From positions 9,753,563-9,817,562 of the forward strand of contig JAJEKV010000014.1 of assembly GCA_021234155.1 (NCBI GenBank): a stretch of 64,000 bases of DNA, read 5' to 3'. This document shows, in pieces, positions 34,901 through 42,297 of the stretch. A program made the translations under genes and the position numbers. Numbering within the stretch: the first letter of the stretch is position 1; every line of letters begins with the position of its first letter. The notes under the pieces are model-generated. The model saw only the letters and a program-made list of their open reading frames with translations. It was not told where the DNA came from and ran no database searches. Source of the DNA: Isoetes taiwanensis. Taxonomy: Eukaryota; Streptophyta; Lycopodiopsida; Isoetales; Isoetaceae.

Positions 34901-37900
34901 AAATAAACAATTTTTTGCACAAAACTCATGACTTGAGGAAGCAACCATCATGGCAAAAAGGGCATATTATGTAGTGTGAATGTGTTGTCTAAATAGTGAC
35001 ACGCCATGGGTATGTGTGCATAGTGGTAGAATATAGACAACCTGCACATTATCTTAGGGGTGCAATTGTAGATTTGTTTGTTTTCTTGAATCTTACAGAA
35101 CTTTCTGTTTTCTGATTTCATCCTTGAGATTAATGGATTTCTAAATTACATTATGCTTGACAATACATAACTTATGTAATATACATAATGAAGCCTTTAA
35201 TCAGTCTTGGGTCACTGAAGCAACAAGGGACTTGGGATGAAGAACAAAATGAGGCAAATGAAACTTCACGAATGAGACATGGAATTAAAAGATTGCATGA
35301 ATTGCATTGAGTCAAGATGATGAATCCCTCTTTTTATCTCCAGATAATACTATTTTAAATGAAGATGATACCCTTTTGAATGAAGCCTATCAGATGCCAC
35401 CAGCTGCATAAGTCATTGTTCCTACTGAAACTACTCACTCTTCGAAGGTCTCAAAAGTTAGCTGTTACTCCTCCAGTTGACTATACTCTTTATGGCAATT
35501 ATGCCTTAATGGCTGCTTTTCAAGAAAATTATGATCCTCAGCACTATACACATGTTGTTAAGGATACACATTGGCAGCAAGCCATGCACGATAAGTATTC
35601 TATGCTCATGAAGCAAGATACTTAACCTTTGGTTCCTAGGCCTGTTAACCACAATGTAATAGGAAACAAGTGGGTGTATAAACAAAGTTTAAGTTTTATG
35701 GTTCTTTGGCAAAGCATAAGACACGTCTTTGCTCATGTTGCCCGTATGGATATGATTAGGACTAGTCGAGCATTGGCAGCAGCTTACAGTTGGCCAGTCT
35801 ATCAATTAGACTTTAAAAGTGCCTTGCTAAATATAATAGAATAGAATTATTAACCCTAGTGCCCCTAAAAGTGCCTTGCTAAATATAATAGAATAGAATT
35901 ATTAACCCTAGTGCCCCTGAGGCCCCTGGACTGATGTAGCATGGGCGAGCTCCCTCAGGGGGTGCTACTAGCGCATCATGCTGGTTCATTGTAGCCGTTT
36001 CGGAGGGCTTATCTTATTTTCTATTGATACCCGCACCCCCGCTTATATGTGGCTTCATGGCCATGCGAGTGTGCTTTGCTATTCCCAGCTTTGAGCATTG
36101 CTATTACCAGCTTTGAGTTTGTACACATTGTGGATTCCACTGTCCCACCTTTAATAGTGGGTCAAATTATGAACCCTCAATTTTTGGTGCACCAAAACTT
36201 GAATGTGAGAAGCTACGAAGTGATCTTTTTCTTTTTCTGCCAAAATCCTGTTTTCAAACATTTCCTCTTAGGCTGTGGCTGTAGCTCTAGGCGTTCATTT
36301 CATCTATAAGCTGTAGGCGTTCATCTCATCTATAAGCTCATTTGCTCTCTGCTCCTTGTCATCATATATATATTTTCTGGTGTTTACTGTCCTCTTGGTT
36401 TAAAGCCCTTTGATGTCTTTCAAGCTCCTGACTGCTTTCCCTGGTATCCTTATCATCAATGGATCTGTGATATCGTTCTGTATCCATACTGCTAGATTTT
36501 CCTTTCAAACCAAGAAATATATTTCAAACCCTTTATTCTATGTTCTCTTTATTCCTGTCTTGATACTTCTTCGAGAGTCCGTCGGTTTACTGCAACTGCT
36601 CTGATTGCTTCTGATTATCTCTACTATATATACCCAACTCTTTATACACCCCTTGCTGCCAATCTTTGAATGGTCAAATGGCTGGACTTTCATGTAGATC
36701 TCCAGTATCTACTATAATTGGTATTCATTTTTTGTTCACATTGAATGCTGATGGGGCTGAGCCACTCTAACAGCTTGTGATTTGATAGGAACTGACGAGG
36801 CATAGCCGTTCTAGCAGTCCTAGAAACCCACTAATTTGACGGATACTGACGGGGCTATGCCACTCTAACATTCCGTTATCTCGACACTGGATGGATGTTG
36901 ATGGGGCTAGGCCTCTCTAACAGCAACCCACTTGAATGTCGAGCACTCTCTTGAATCACTAAGACAGATAGGGCAAAGCCACTTTAACTGTCTTAGCAAA
37001 AGCAAGACGTAAGCTGATGGGGCCAAGCCGCTCTAACAACTTACGTTTATCTTTATTGGCACCGGGATAGAACCACACCATCGTGCCCAAGGCTGCTGGG
37101 GCTGTGCCACTCTAACAGCAAACACTAGGACAGACGGGGCAAAGCCACTCTAACCATCCTAGCGAATCAGGTATTGTTGGCATGTAAGTATCCATCAACA
37201 TTACAACTTCTGAACCGTCTTGTCCTTTACTACACCATATCCGTATTTCCTATTTTGGTGCCAGCATCTTTAAACTAGCAGCATGCCCATACTCTATTAT
37301 CTAGCTCAGACAAACACTCAGCCTAGCACTTAAGCTTATACATCAAATTAAACCAACCATCAACCATCACCATATGCACTAAGAAATTCTATGACTGACC
37401 AAGCCGTATGCATAAACAATTGTGTAGAGTGCACTATTTTATTGAAGCCATCGCCAAACTTCCATACAACAAGATCACGGCAGAATCATAGCAAAACCAA
37501 TAGTATGGCACTCCCTAATTTATGCATTCAGCCTCAAATAACCCAGAACGTCTCTTTCTAAACCTACACACAATGATCATCCTTAATGCACAAAGCAGCC
37601 ATCTATCTACAGATCTATCTGCACAAAATAACCTGAACTTTGCCATCTATACATCAAGAGCTTGTTTCTGTTTGAAGCAGAAAGAGGATAATACAGAATC
37701 TATATAAAACAAAGATGATAATTTATTCTAACCTCGGAAATGGTAGATGTGCCTCCGGCATTGGATTTAGTTGATACACGTTTTGCATCCACACCCAAAT
37801 GGAAAGTGAGAATGGAAGAAATTGCTTCAAATCTGCTCACCAGAACTGGCCTTTCCTTCATAGCAGGCTCTATTTCTTTCTTCATCAGTGTTAGTGTCAA

Positions 37901-40900
37901 CATGAGCAGCAGATTTTCTGCAATGGTAGACCTGACAATGAAGTCATTGTTAAGCATCAGTAGCACAGGAGCCTCATTTTCCGACAAATACAGTCTCTTC
38001 TTAGCCTTCTGATTTTTTTGTTCATGCCTTCCAAATTTAAGCTCTTCATCACGGTTTGCCCTTCGAAATTCAAGCTTCTCGGAGGTTCTAATTTCAGAAA
38101 AATCCTTTGCCCTTTGATTTTGGACTACTTCAATCTTTCTGGGCACCCGGCCTTGAGTCTGCTCTTTCCCTCATAATTTGTACTGCCGGACTTGTTTGAC
38201 GAACAACATACTGTTAAATTGCTTTCTTCAAAGCAATTTTTTATGTTACCGGAAGTAGAATTGATGACCTGATTTGGCGAAAGGGGAGGCCATTTTTCTT
38301 GAAGCAATTTAGACCTGCTATTTGGCTCCACCACTCTGCTCCAGGTACGTCCTTGCCTTTGCCCTAAATCCAAATCTTTCTTTACAAAACCACTGCCTAC
38401 TGTCGGAATAAACTTACCTTTAAAATTCTTGGCGCGAACGCCTTCCCCTCCAAATACAGCTCCCCTGTTTCCGACATCCTGTATGAACAAGCTGTTTGAA
38501 TATCCACCGTTTCTCGCAGTCCAGCCTCCTGAATAGCACTGCATGCTAGGCTCGATCCCTCATGTGGAGAAAAAACACCCTTCTTGCCTGCCGGAACTAA
38601 CTGCTCGCTTCTTGGCACGCGGAATTTGAATATCCAGATGTGAGCAATGTAGACGTGCTTCCAGAGGAAACGTATGAGTGCAGCCAAGGAGGATCAGCAC
38701 ACAGAGGAATGCTTGGACCATTTGGATTGCTGGTATTAGCAGGTAAAGACCTGCAGGAGCAGACCGCCATTTACTTCTGCCGTACACTCTCATCCGGTGG
38801 CCAATGGAAGACCCGTGTATGCAGTGATCAAAGCAGGTAAATTCTAAAATGCCCGTGCTTCCACTTGCAATCCTAATTTCCGAGAATCCATCATATGCAT
38901 GCATGTATTCCAATTCATAGCCCCTGATTCATAACCCCTGATTCTGATTCTGCATCAGTCCCTGAATTTAAATCCTAATCTTGCATCTATCCAAACCTGC
39001 ATCATACCTATGAACCCTAATCCTACATCATACCCATGAACCCCGATCCTGTATTTGCCCTGCAGATCATCCCTTGAATCTGGTATAGACAAGACCGTCT
39101 ACGGCACTGTTCTTCCGAAGCTTCGTCTTCAACCTCCAGTTTCTAGTATATAAAGTCTCCAGTTTCTAGTATATAAAGTCTGTTAATGCTGATCGATTGC
39201 ACTGCCGCCCTTCATGATTTGCTGGTTTGTGCCACTGCCACAACTTGAATCTTCAGCTGGCTGGGCATGCAGGTCTCAAGTCCATGCCACTGCCGCATGC
39301 AGAAAAGCAAAGGTTTTCGATTTGAATAGAATTGGGTGTTTTCGATTTGAATAGAACAATCTAAACTACGTAAAAGCTCGTTGATAGCATCACTACTATC
39401 CTTCAAAGAAGCTTCAAACATTTCCATTCCTAATTGAAAACCCTTCAAAGAAGCTTCAAACCTTTCCATCCCTCATTGAGAACAATCATCCATTCCCAAT
39501 TTCTGCGCCTTCAAATCATCCATTCCCACCTTCAAATAAAGATCTAAAACAAAAAATTTATATGGACTGCCTCTGGGTTTTATTGAAGCAGGAAAAAAGC
39601 AGCTTGTCTGTAAGCTTCAATGAAGTTTATATGGCTTAAAACAAGGCCCAAGAGGTTGGCATGAGAAGATAAATGATTTTCTTCTACACTGGACTTTTAG
39701 GTCAAGGGCAGAATCAAGTCTGTATTATAAAATGTCAAAAGCAGCAGCTAATTGCATTTTGGTTCTTTATGATGATAATGCTGTTATAACAGGAGATAGG
39801 GGATGCTCACAATCTTATAGATACTGTCAAGGAAAAACTAAAAAGCAGCTTCGAAATCACTGATTTAGGCTTGCTACACTTCTTTTCGGGAGTTGAGGTA
39901 TGGCAAAATCCTATTTACATCCGTCTCACTCAAACAAAGTATGTCAAAGATCTCTAAGAGATTTTGAATGGAGGATTGTAAACAAGTGCTCACCCCATGA
40001 ACAAGGCAATAAACTTACCTTGGACACTGCTGGACAGACCTGTGATGCTACTTTGTATTGTCAGCTAGTTGGCTCTCTAAGCTATCTCACAATCACAAGT
40101 CCAGATATTGCTTTTTCAGTAGGGCACGTCAGTAGATTTACGAAGACACCTCAACACTCTCATTGTCTTGCTGCTAAGCGAATTCTATCTTATCTCAAAG
40201 GTACCATGCTGAAAGGTATTGCCTATCATAAACAAGAAACTCCAACAATAGCTTTCTACACAGATGCTGACCATCAGCCACTGATCTTGATATGAGAAGA
40301 TCTACAACAGGTTTTCTTTCAATGTTTGAAACTAGTGCTATTACCTGGGCATGTGGCTACTTCATTTGCTTCAAACTTCCTATTACCTTAGTTAATATTC
40401 AGGTTGGTAACTCAGGGGGCTATTGATCTTGTCAAAGATTACAAATATCATCCTCCAACCGAGCATTTTGATCTGCAAGTATGTTTCGTGAGAGAACAAT
40501 TGCAGAATAAGGTTTTACTTGCCACACTCTTAAGCAACTTTAAGCAACTAGCTGATTGGTTTCACAAAGCCTCTTGCAGGCTCATCTTTCAAGAAGACAA
40601 AGCAGCTTCTGGGAGTGAAGATCTTGCAGCAGCCAACGTCACTTTGAATACCTTGTATTTCTTTCCAGTTAAGTAATATAACTCACATGTGACGACGTGG
40701 GCCACATCATCACATGTAAGTACATAGTCAACATCTTCACATTCCATTTGCACTGCATTTTCTCATCAATAATTGCTATGGTGCCCTGCATCTCATTTTA
40801 AAGCTCCTGTTGCACCCTTGACTATTCCACTGCACAATTTACAGAATCCATGTAGCGAAAATTTGCTGTTCACTGATTTATATGCTGGTGATAGACAATG

Positions 40901-42297
40901 CAGAATGTCGCCCAGCAGCTCCTCTTCATTGTATTGGCCTCCAGTTGCAATATTCGAGTCGCCTAGCTTCCATTGGTTTGAGAGACTCGCTCCTACACTT
41001 AAAGTTGGCCATTCTGATCTTCTCATCTATTAAACCTTTATTGGCCATGTATTCTGTGAAAACGACTTCTCAAGAAACGCCTAAACATCTTTGAACTCTG
41101 TCAGCTTTTCCATTGCGACTGAATAGTAGCATCTACCAGCAGATTTAATGGTCTCTCTGTTGCTTTTGCATTTTCAGGGCTAATAAAATTCCAGATGCAT
41201 GCAGCATTATAAGCCTGCAAAGAAGGCATGCATGTAGTAGAAACTTAACATAAACTATTGCCAACAACCATCTACTCAAAATCTACTAGAAATTTTCTAG
41301 AAAGATGCTCAACTTGCCATCGTTCTCTCTTAATAAGCTATGGTTTCAGCATTTGGTTCCTTTTGCTTCCTGTCAAGCATTCTCTTCTGAAAGGACTGGT
41401 TTTATTCTCTTGGAAGTCGCTAATGTGCCTCTCTTAATATCTAGAAATTGCCTTCTTTTTAGTGAGCCCTCCTCCATTATAATTTCCTCCCGTTGTTACT
41501 CTTCAGTGGCTCGAAGAAAATGTTGTCCCTTTCTGTAAGAGCATTCGTTCTTTAGCAAGTTCATGAACAAGCAACAAAACAAATTTCTGGTCATAATAGC
41601 TCATGCACTGCTGCAGAGTAGTTAGATCTATCAAGAGGCAATGATTAAAGACAAAATGTCCATGCCTAGATCACAACAACGAGCATTTTCTATCCTCCTG
41701 GCTGACACAGTTGATTCACTCTCCAGCTGGTCAGAAGACACCCTAAATTGTCCTGTTGCGATCTTCACACCATTTGAAAGGTCTTATTCAGAATTGCTGA
41801 ACACATACACAATACATCACAACTGACAATACTCCACTACCTCCATTCTCTCTTAAAGAGATTGTATAAAGTACAAACCCCAAGATAGAAAGTTACAGAA
41901 TCATTCCCTAGGATGAAATTCTACAACTTTAATGACAAGATCAAACAGGACAGCTAAATCTTTTGGCATGGATACAAATAGACTGAACAGACAGATGCAA
42001 AGTGGGAACTGGAACCTGAAAACAATTGAGACTTATCTGAATATGTGAAGGCCGATAAATTTGTAAAGACGCAAGTGCCTGAATTATATGTTCCTCTGCT
42101 CCAATAGTCTTAAATGATTTGATGCTAAAAAACGTGTCAAGTAAGCTGTACTCATAATTCTGGTGATCCGCATGTTCAGACCACTTCTTTTTGGCAGCAA
42201 CAATCTCTTGCTCTGGGTCACGGTATTTTGTGCTTTTCTGAGTTCCCAGCCGATTTTCAACCTCCGTTCCAACCCACTTGCTACCATTTTTATGTGT
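19767..42297 (-). CDS. RH50: DEAD-box RNA helicase, RH50-like (seven exons)
   Basis: Minus-strand exons 42037-42297, 34697-34891, 31280-31467, 23435-23651, 23241-23366, 21770-21942 and 19767-19989 total 1383 nt, and phases match at every junction. The 460-residue product carries the whole helicase core: Q motif RPSHIQALAF, motif [10 protein letters not shown], Ia PTGELA, Ib [53 protein letters not shown] instead of DEAD and the ending [14 protein letters not shown] are as in plant RH50, a plastid helicase known in Arabidopsis for 23S-4.5S rRNA maturation. The N-terminal extension and transit peptide are not located; the ORF at 44522-44825 is a candidate. Introns range from 68 bp to 7.1 kb and are full of retroelements. 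Oddities: Ser replaces Thr at the end of motif I (GKS), Gly replaces Arg in PTRELA, and the donor after exon 42037-42297 is altered. Family is sure; functionality is not. Confidence 0.92.
20443..20688. repeat. Tandem duplication of 126 bp in RH50 intron
   Basis: GAAGTTATATGCAGTTAA starts at 20443 and again at 20569. The two units are nearly identical through TCAAGAATCAAGGACTT; the second lacks a few bases after GCTGAAGA. Confidence 0.92.
20710..21185. repeat. Diverged direct repeat in RH50 intron, one copy holding a MITE
   Basis: AGCTTTGCTGCCTGAGATAG at 20710 and at 21073 opens a block of about 105 bp repeated with small changes. Both end TAATACCTTGTAA. In the first copy a 113-bp element interrupts after TAA; in the second the sequence continues directly with GTAATCATATATGG. 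Confidence 0.88.
20811..20929. mobile_element. Harbinger/Tourist-like MITE with TAA target duplication
   Basis: The element runs 20814-20926. Its termini GGCCCTTTTTCCAC and GTGGAAAAAGGGCC are perfect 14-bp inverted repeats, with more pairing inside (GTCG and CGAC). TAA flanks both sides (20811-20813 and 20927-20929), as expected for PIF/Harbinger-type insertion. It encodes nothing. The paralogous block at about 21165 shows the empty site with a single TAA. Confidence 0.92.
21770..21942 (-). CDS. RH50: RH50 exon: motif V start
   Basis: Acceptor ATTGCAG, donor CGACAG|GTATAT. It encodes [17 protein letters not shown], a [18 protein letters not shown] block, and FLVCTD, ending with two bases of the Arg codon of motif V. 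Confidence 0.92.
22085..23090 (+). mobile_element. Scrambled Ty1/copia RT relic in RH50 intron
   Basis: A late RT segment comes first: [13 protein letters not shown] at about 22115-22160 corresponds to the YVDD-x-x-x-T-G-D block, followed by decayed LDKFHTAH text near 22280. The early RT segment follows at 22800-23080 ([49 protein letters not shown]). The order is reversed relative to any copia, so two truncated copies or a rearrangement are present. Frameshifts are numerous. Confidence 0.75.
23241..23366 (-). CDS. RH50: RH50 exon: motif IV
   Basis: Acceptor GATATAG, donor AAG|GTGACT, 42 codons in phase 0. It encodes [20 protein letters not shown], then a Leu-rich helix and [10 protein letters not shown] (motif IV). 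Confidence 0.92.
23435..23651 (-). CDS. RH50: RH50 exon: motifs II and III
   Basis: Acceptor CCATTGCAG, donor GAG|GTAAAG. It starts [15 protein letters not shown] (motif II DEVD), continues to [17 protein letters not shown] (motif III TAT), and ends HRTAAGLQE. The separating intron to the next exon is only 68 nt. Confidence 0.92.
23850..24102 (+). repeat. Copia 5' LTR
   Basis: Begins TGTTTGCA and ends TCTTCA just before the primer-binding site. It holds a block of nested TGACACATG/CATGTGTCA palindromes near 23880-23935. The core CATGCCACCTAGGTGTTGCTGA is shared with the 3' LTR. Confidence 0.82.
24498..25016 (+). pseudogene. Copia gag, N-terminal part
   Basis: 172 codons to the stop, starting [20 protein letters not shown], with the [20 protein letters not shown] helical region of copia gag and a Ser/Lys-rich end. 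No CCHC knuckle follows, because the deletion begins here. Confidence 0.75.
25057..26603 (+). pseudogene. Copia integrase C-terminus and reverse transcriptase
   Basis: It starts with [20 protein letters not shown], the end of copia integrase. It then has a spacer, LLRRSARI, the RT opening [16 protein letters not shown], and after a one-base shift [16 protein letters not shown] and [20 protein letters not shown]. Further on: [38 protein letters not shown]. The active-site box reads [13 protein letters not shown], so the second catalytic Asp of YVDD is Gly. The RT could not have worked even without the frameshifts. Confidence 0.85.
26604..27130 (+). pseudogene. Copia RNase H, broken
   Basis: Frames at 26531-26743, 26740-27036 and 26948-27130 give [27 protein letters not shown], a shifted ISWGSKKQK block, [16 protein letters not shown] and [14 protein letters not shown] in copia RNase H order. 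Each piece is separated by a frameshift or stop. Confidence 0.8.
27268..27432 (+). repeat. Copia 3' LTR, shortened
   Basis: Begins TGTTAGCA after the polypurine tract and matches the 5' LTR through CGTCTATCTCATT. About 55 bp present in the 5' LTR are then missing before the common ATCTTCA end, and part of the palindromic block is also lost. Confidence 0.8.
27640..30640 (-). mobile_element. Second LINE family, degenerate
   Basis: On the minus strand the order is: endonuclease start with [20 protein letters not shown] and [11 protein letters not shown] (29750-29880), linker [13 protein letters not shown] (about 29270), RT blocks with FVDF and [11 protein letters not shown] (about 28570-28620) and [14 protein letters not shown] (about 28370), then a post-RT segment [11 protein letters not shown] in shifting frames with [12 protein letters not shown] (about 28170-28250). 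It differs in sequence from the LINE at 14.0-16.9 kb, so it is a different family. Many frameshifts are present and no tail was recognised. It lies inside the RH50 intron, in the same orientation as the gene. Confidence 0.8.
30219..30547. repeat. Tandem duplication, 161-bp period
   Basis: AAGACTCTGACATTCCATGC starts at 30219 and 30380. Both units run on to TTTCAACCCTTCAACCAAAG with small differences. It lies at the 5' end of the second LINE and repeats part of its leader or first ORF. Confidence 0.88.
30640..31270. other. Intron sequence, no feature recognised
   Basis: RH50 intron DNA between the second LINE and the motif Ib exon. Nothing could be assigned. Confidence 0.45.
31280..31467 (-). 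CDS. RH50: RH50 exon: motif Ib
   Basis: Bounded by acceptor ATTTACAG and donor AAAAG|GTAGCT. It encodes [18 protein letters not shown], the [10 protein letters not shown] region, then [20 protein letters not shown]. It ends with two bases of a codon completed by the next exon. Confidence 0.92.
31718..31790. repeat. Short tandem repeat, about 23 bp, three units
   Basis: CCTTGTAAGACTATCATGAT and close variants occur three times in a row just before the copia fragment that begins near 31796. Confidence 0.85.
31796..33550 (+). mobile_element. Copia 5' part: LTR, gag and protease
   Basis: A likely LTR runs from TGTTAGTAG at 31796 to about 31955, followed by ATGTCAGATCC, which resembles a decayed primer-binding site. 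The gag starts at 32227 ([20 protein letters not shown]), shifts frame near 32385 and 32545, and ends at about 33547. The element stops abruptly where an oppositely oriented copia fragment begins. It lies in the RH50 intron downstream of the P-loop exon, antisense to the gene. The LTR limits are tentative. Confidence 0.75.
32572..33591 (+). pseudogene. Copia gag-protease, 339-codon open frame
   Basis: The frame carries gag helices ([20 protein letters not shown]), an ALLQQEEVV-like region, a perfect CCHC zinc knuckle [16 protein letters not shown] at about residues 117-132, and the protease site [13 protein letters not shown] at about residues 185-197, with DSGA intact. The pre-integrase text [20 protein letters not shown] follows. 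Between knuckle and protease, a segment around VACASDN-x-EY is duplicated in tandem. The last 14 or so codons belong to the adjacent antisense copia, so the natural protein is cut off. Upstream frameshifts separate it from its start. Confidence 0.8.
33551..34562 (-). mobile_element. Copia 5' fragment: LTR, primer site, gag N-terminus
   Basis: On the minus strand the LTR (34562 to 34374) is followed within two bases by the classic primer-binding site TGGTATCAGAGCGC. A gag then reads [60 protein letters not shown], and beyond a stop [20 protein letters not shown] and [10 protein letters not shown]. The fragment ends at about 33551 against the plus-strand copia. It belongs to a different copia family from its neighbour. 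Confidence 0.85.
34374..34562 (-). repeat. Copia LTR, 189 bp
   Basis: Bounded by TGTTA at 34374 and TAACA at 34558-34562, a perfect 5-bp inverted terminal repeat. The lower end is two bases from the primer-binding site. Confidence 0.85.
34697..34891 (-). CDS. RH50: RH50 exon: motifs I and Ia
   Basis: The acceptor TTTTTTCTTCAG before 34891 and the donor CAG|GTACCT after 34697 bound 65 codons in phase 0. The exon encodes [20 protein letters not shown], the P-loop [11 protein letters not shown], and [18 protein letters not shown] lacks the usual Arg of motif Ia. Confidence 0.92.
35370..35833 (+). mobile_element. Copia RT relic, left part of a split element
   Basis: Reads [39 protein letters not shown], then [20 protein letters not shown], a deletion, [20 protein letters not shown], and [11 protein letters not shown] at the right edge. 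This is copia RT from its start to the LNGDL position. The next residues of RT are found at 39534 onward, across a 3.7-kb insert. Confidence 0.8.
35815..35918. repeat. Tandem duplication of 52 bp across the insertion boundary
   Basis: AAAAGTGCCTTGCTAAATA begins at 35815 and again at 35867. Each unit spans the end of the copia RT fragment and the first 33 bases of the insert, so the duplication is later than the insertion. Confidence 0.93.
36000..36740. other. Unassigned 3' part of the insert
   Basis: No coding or repeat family recognised. On the plus strand, a stretch near 36550-36660 is open ([20 protein letters not shown]) but resembles nothing I know. Confidence 0.4.
36747..37162. ncRNA. 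Array of nine structured hairpin units, unknown family
   Basis: Units lie at 36747-36774, 36786-36822, 36839-36876, 36880-36943, 36959-36996, 37007-37046, 37056-37090 (diverged), 37092-37119 and 37125-37162. The shared core reads A-Y-GGGGC, three variable bases, GCC, then NCTCTAA, so an inner GGC/GCC mini-hairpin sits in an asymmetric loop. Outer stems differ in sequence but pair: CTAAGACAG/CTGTCTTAG (9 bp), ACGTAAG/CTTACGT, CTCGACA/TGTCGAG, CTAGGA/TCCTAG, ACGGA/TCCGT, and TAGGACTG (one bulged A)/CAGTCCTA. Such covariation supports conserved secondary structure. The transcribed strand is unknown. The array lies in an intron of RH50 and inside the 3.7-kb insert. It could be a structured RNA, a protein-binding array or a hairpin mobile element. 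Confidence 0.7.
37733..38558 (-). pseudogene. Protein-like segment of unknown family, one frameshift
   Basis: From 38544 a frame begins [20 protein letters not shown] and runs 139 codons ([27 protein letters not shown]) to a stop near 38125. A second frame then continues with [20 protein letters not shown], a Lys/Glu-rich coiled-coil-like stretch ([20 protein letters not shown]) and [17 protein letters not shown], ending at a donor-like GAG|GTTAGA at 37733. The two frames join if one base was lost near 38168-38172. Composition looks like a real plant protein N-terminal region. I do not recognise the family. It sits inside the retroposed insert, in the same orientation as RH50, so it may be a captured gene fragment. 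Confidence 0.45.
39131..39533. repeat. Cluster of short direct repeats at 5' end of insert
   Basis: Three repeats are visible: a 24-bp block CTCCAGTTTCTAGTATATAA twice at 39131-39178; TTTTCGATTTGAATAGAA twice near 39312-39355; and CCTTCAAAGAAGCTTCAAAC twice near 39400-39455. TCATCCATTCCCA recurs near 39487 and 39517. Confidence 0.85.
39534..40680 (+). mobile_element. Copia RT-RNase H relic, right part of the split element
   Basis: Starts exactly where the left part stops: [11 protein letters not shown], then a one-base shift, then a block equivalent to [46 protein letters not shown] (active site YDDN instead of YVDD), [40 protein letters not shown], and RNase H text [20 protein letters not shown]. 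Frameshifts occur near 39575, 39830, 39955 and 40290. AAATA at 39534-39538 repeats the last five bases of the left part. Confidence 0.82.
40681..42030. other. RH50 intron, no feature recognised
   Basis: Open frames here (40773-41033 plus, 40793-41026 minus, 41305-41538 plus) are short and lack conserved motifs. No LTR for the split copia could be delimited. Confidence 0.45.
42031..42036 (-). promoter_or_regulatory. RH50: Altered splice donor (ATAAGT)
   Basis: On the minus strand the exon end and intron start read CAG|ATAAGT. This differs from the plant consensus CAG|GTAAGT only at intron position +1 (G to A). The matching acceptor is a good TTTTTTCTTCAG before 34891. U2 introns do not normally use AT with AG, so splicing here is expected to fail or to shift. 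Confidence 0.75.
42037..42297 (-). CDS. RH50: RH50 exon: pre-Q region and Q motif
   Basis: Acceptor CTGTTCAG precedes 42297 and the exon stays open for 87 codons. It ends in the Q-motif text [18 protein letters not shown] through RPSHIQ, which continues without gap into ALAFQPV of the next exon. The position after the last CAG reads ATAAGT instead of GTAAGT. An in-frame alternative, TTTTCAG|GTTCCA, lies 21 nt further on and would add seven residues (ISLNCFQ). The upstream boundary phase is inferred. Confidence 0.85.

Larger units (their letters stand above)
35834..39533 (-). mobile_element. 3.7-kb retroposed insert in copia, LINE-type tail
   Basis: It separates two halves of one copia RT at the codon level and is flanked by AAATA on both sides. 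Its left end on the plus strand is TAATAGAATAGAATTATT, so the minus-strand RNA ends in TTCTATTCTATTA, the same tail repeat as the LINE at 14 kb. No RT or transposase is visible inside and there are no inverted termini. From 5' to 3' on the minus strand it holds minisatellite-like repeats (39200-39530), a protein-like segment (37733-38558), a hairpin array (36747-37162), and an unassigned 900-bp 3' part. Best reading: an RNA mobilised in trans by the window's LINE family. Confidence 0.65.

Noticed and set aside
36049-36604. Small plus-strand ORFs of 64-86 codons
   Set aside because: No conserved motif, no splice or start support, AT-rich composition inside the insert.
36747-37162. Hammerhead or twister ribozyme array
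   Set aside because: Some units contain CTGATG and all contain a CTCTAA-like box, which recall pieces of hammerhead and twister cores. There is no GAAA box for hammerhead and no helix or loop set for twister pseudoknots, so neither class is supported.
36747-37162. CRISPR array
   Set aside because: Unit spacing is irregular, the conserved part is in the hairpin loop rather than in direct repeats, and the setting is plant nuclear DNA.
37733-38558. RH50 N-terminal exon
   Set aside because: It lies between exons encoding RPSHIQ and ALAFQPV, which are adjacent in the helicase Q motif, and it is inside a retroposed insert.
35834-39533. Helitron or TIR DNA transposon
   Set aside because: There are no TC...CTRR ends, no terminal inverted repeats, and a 5-bp duplication plus LINE-like tail fits retroposition better.
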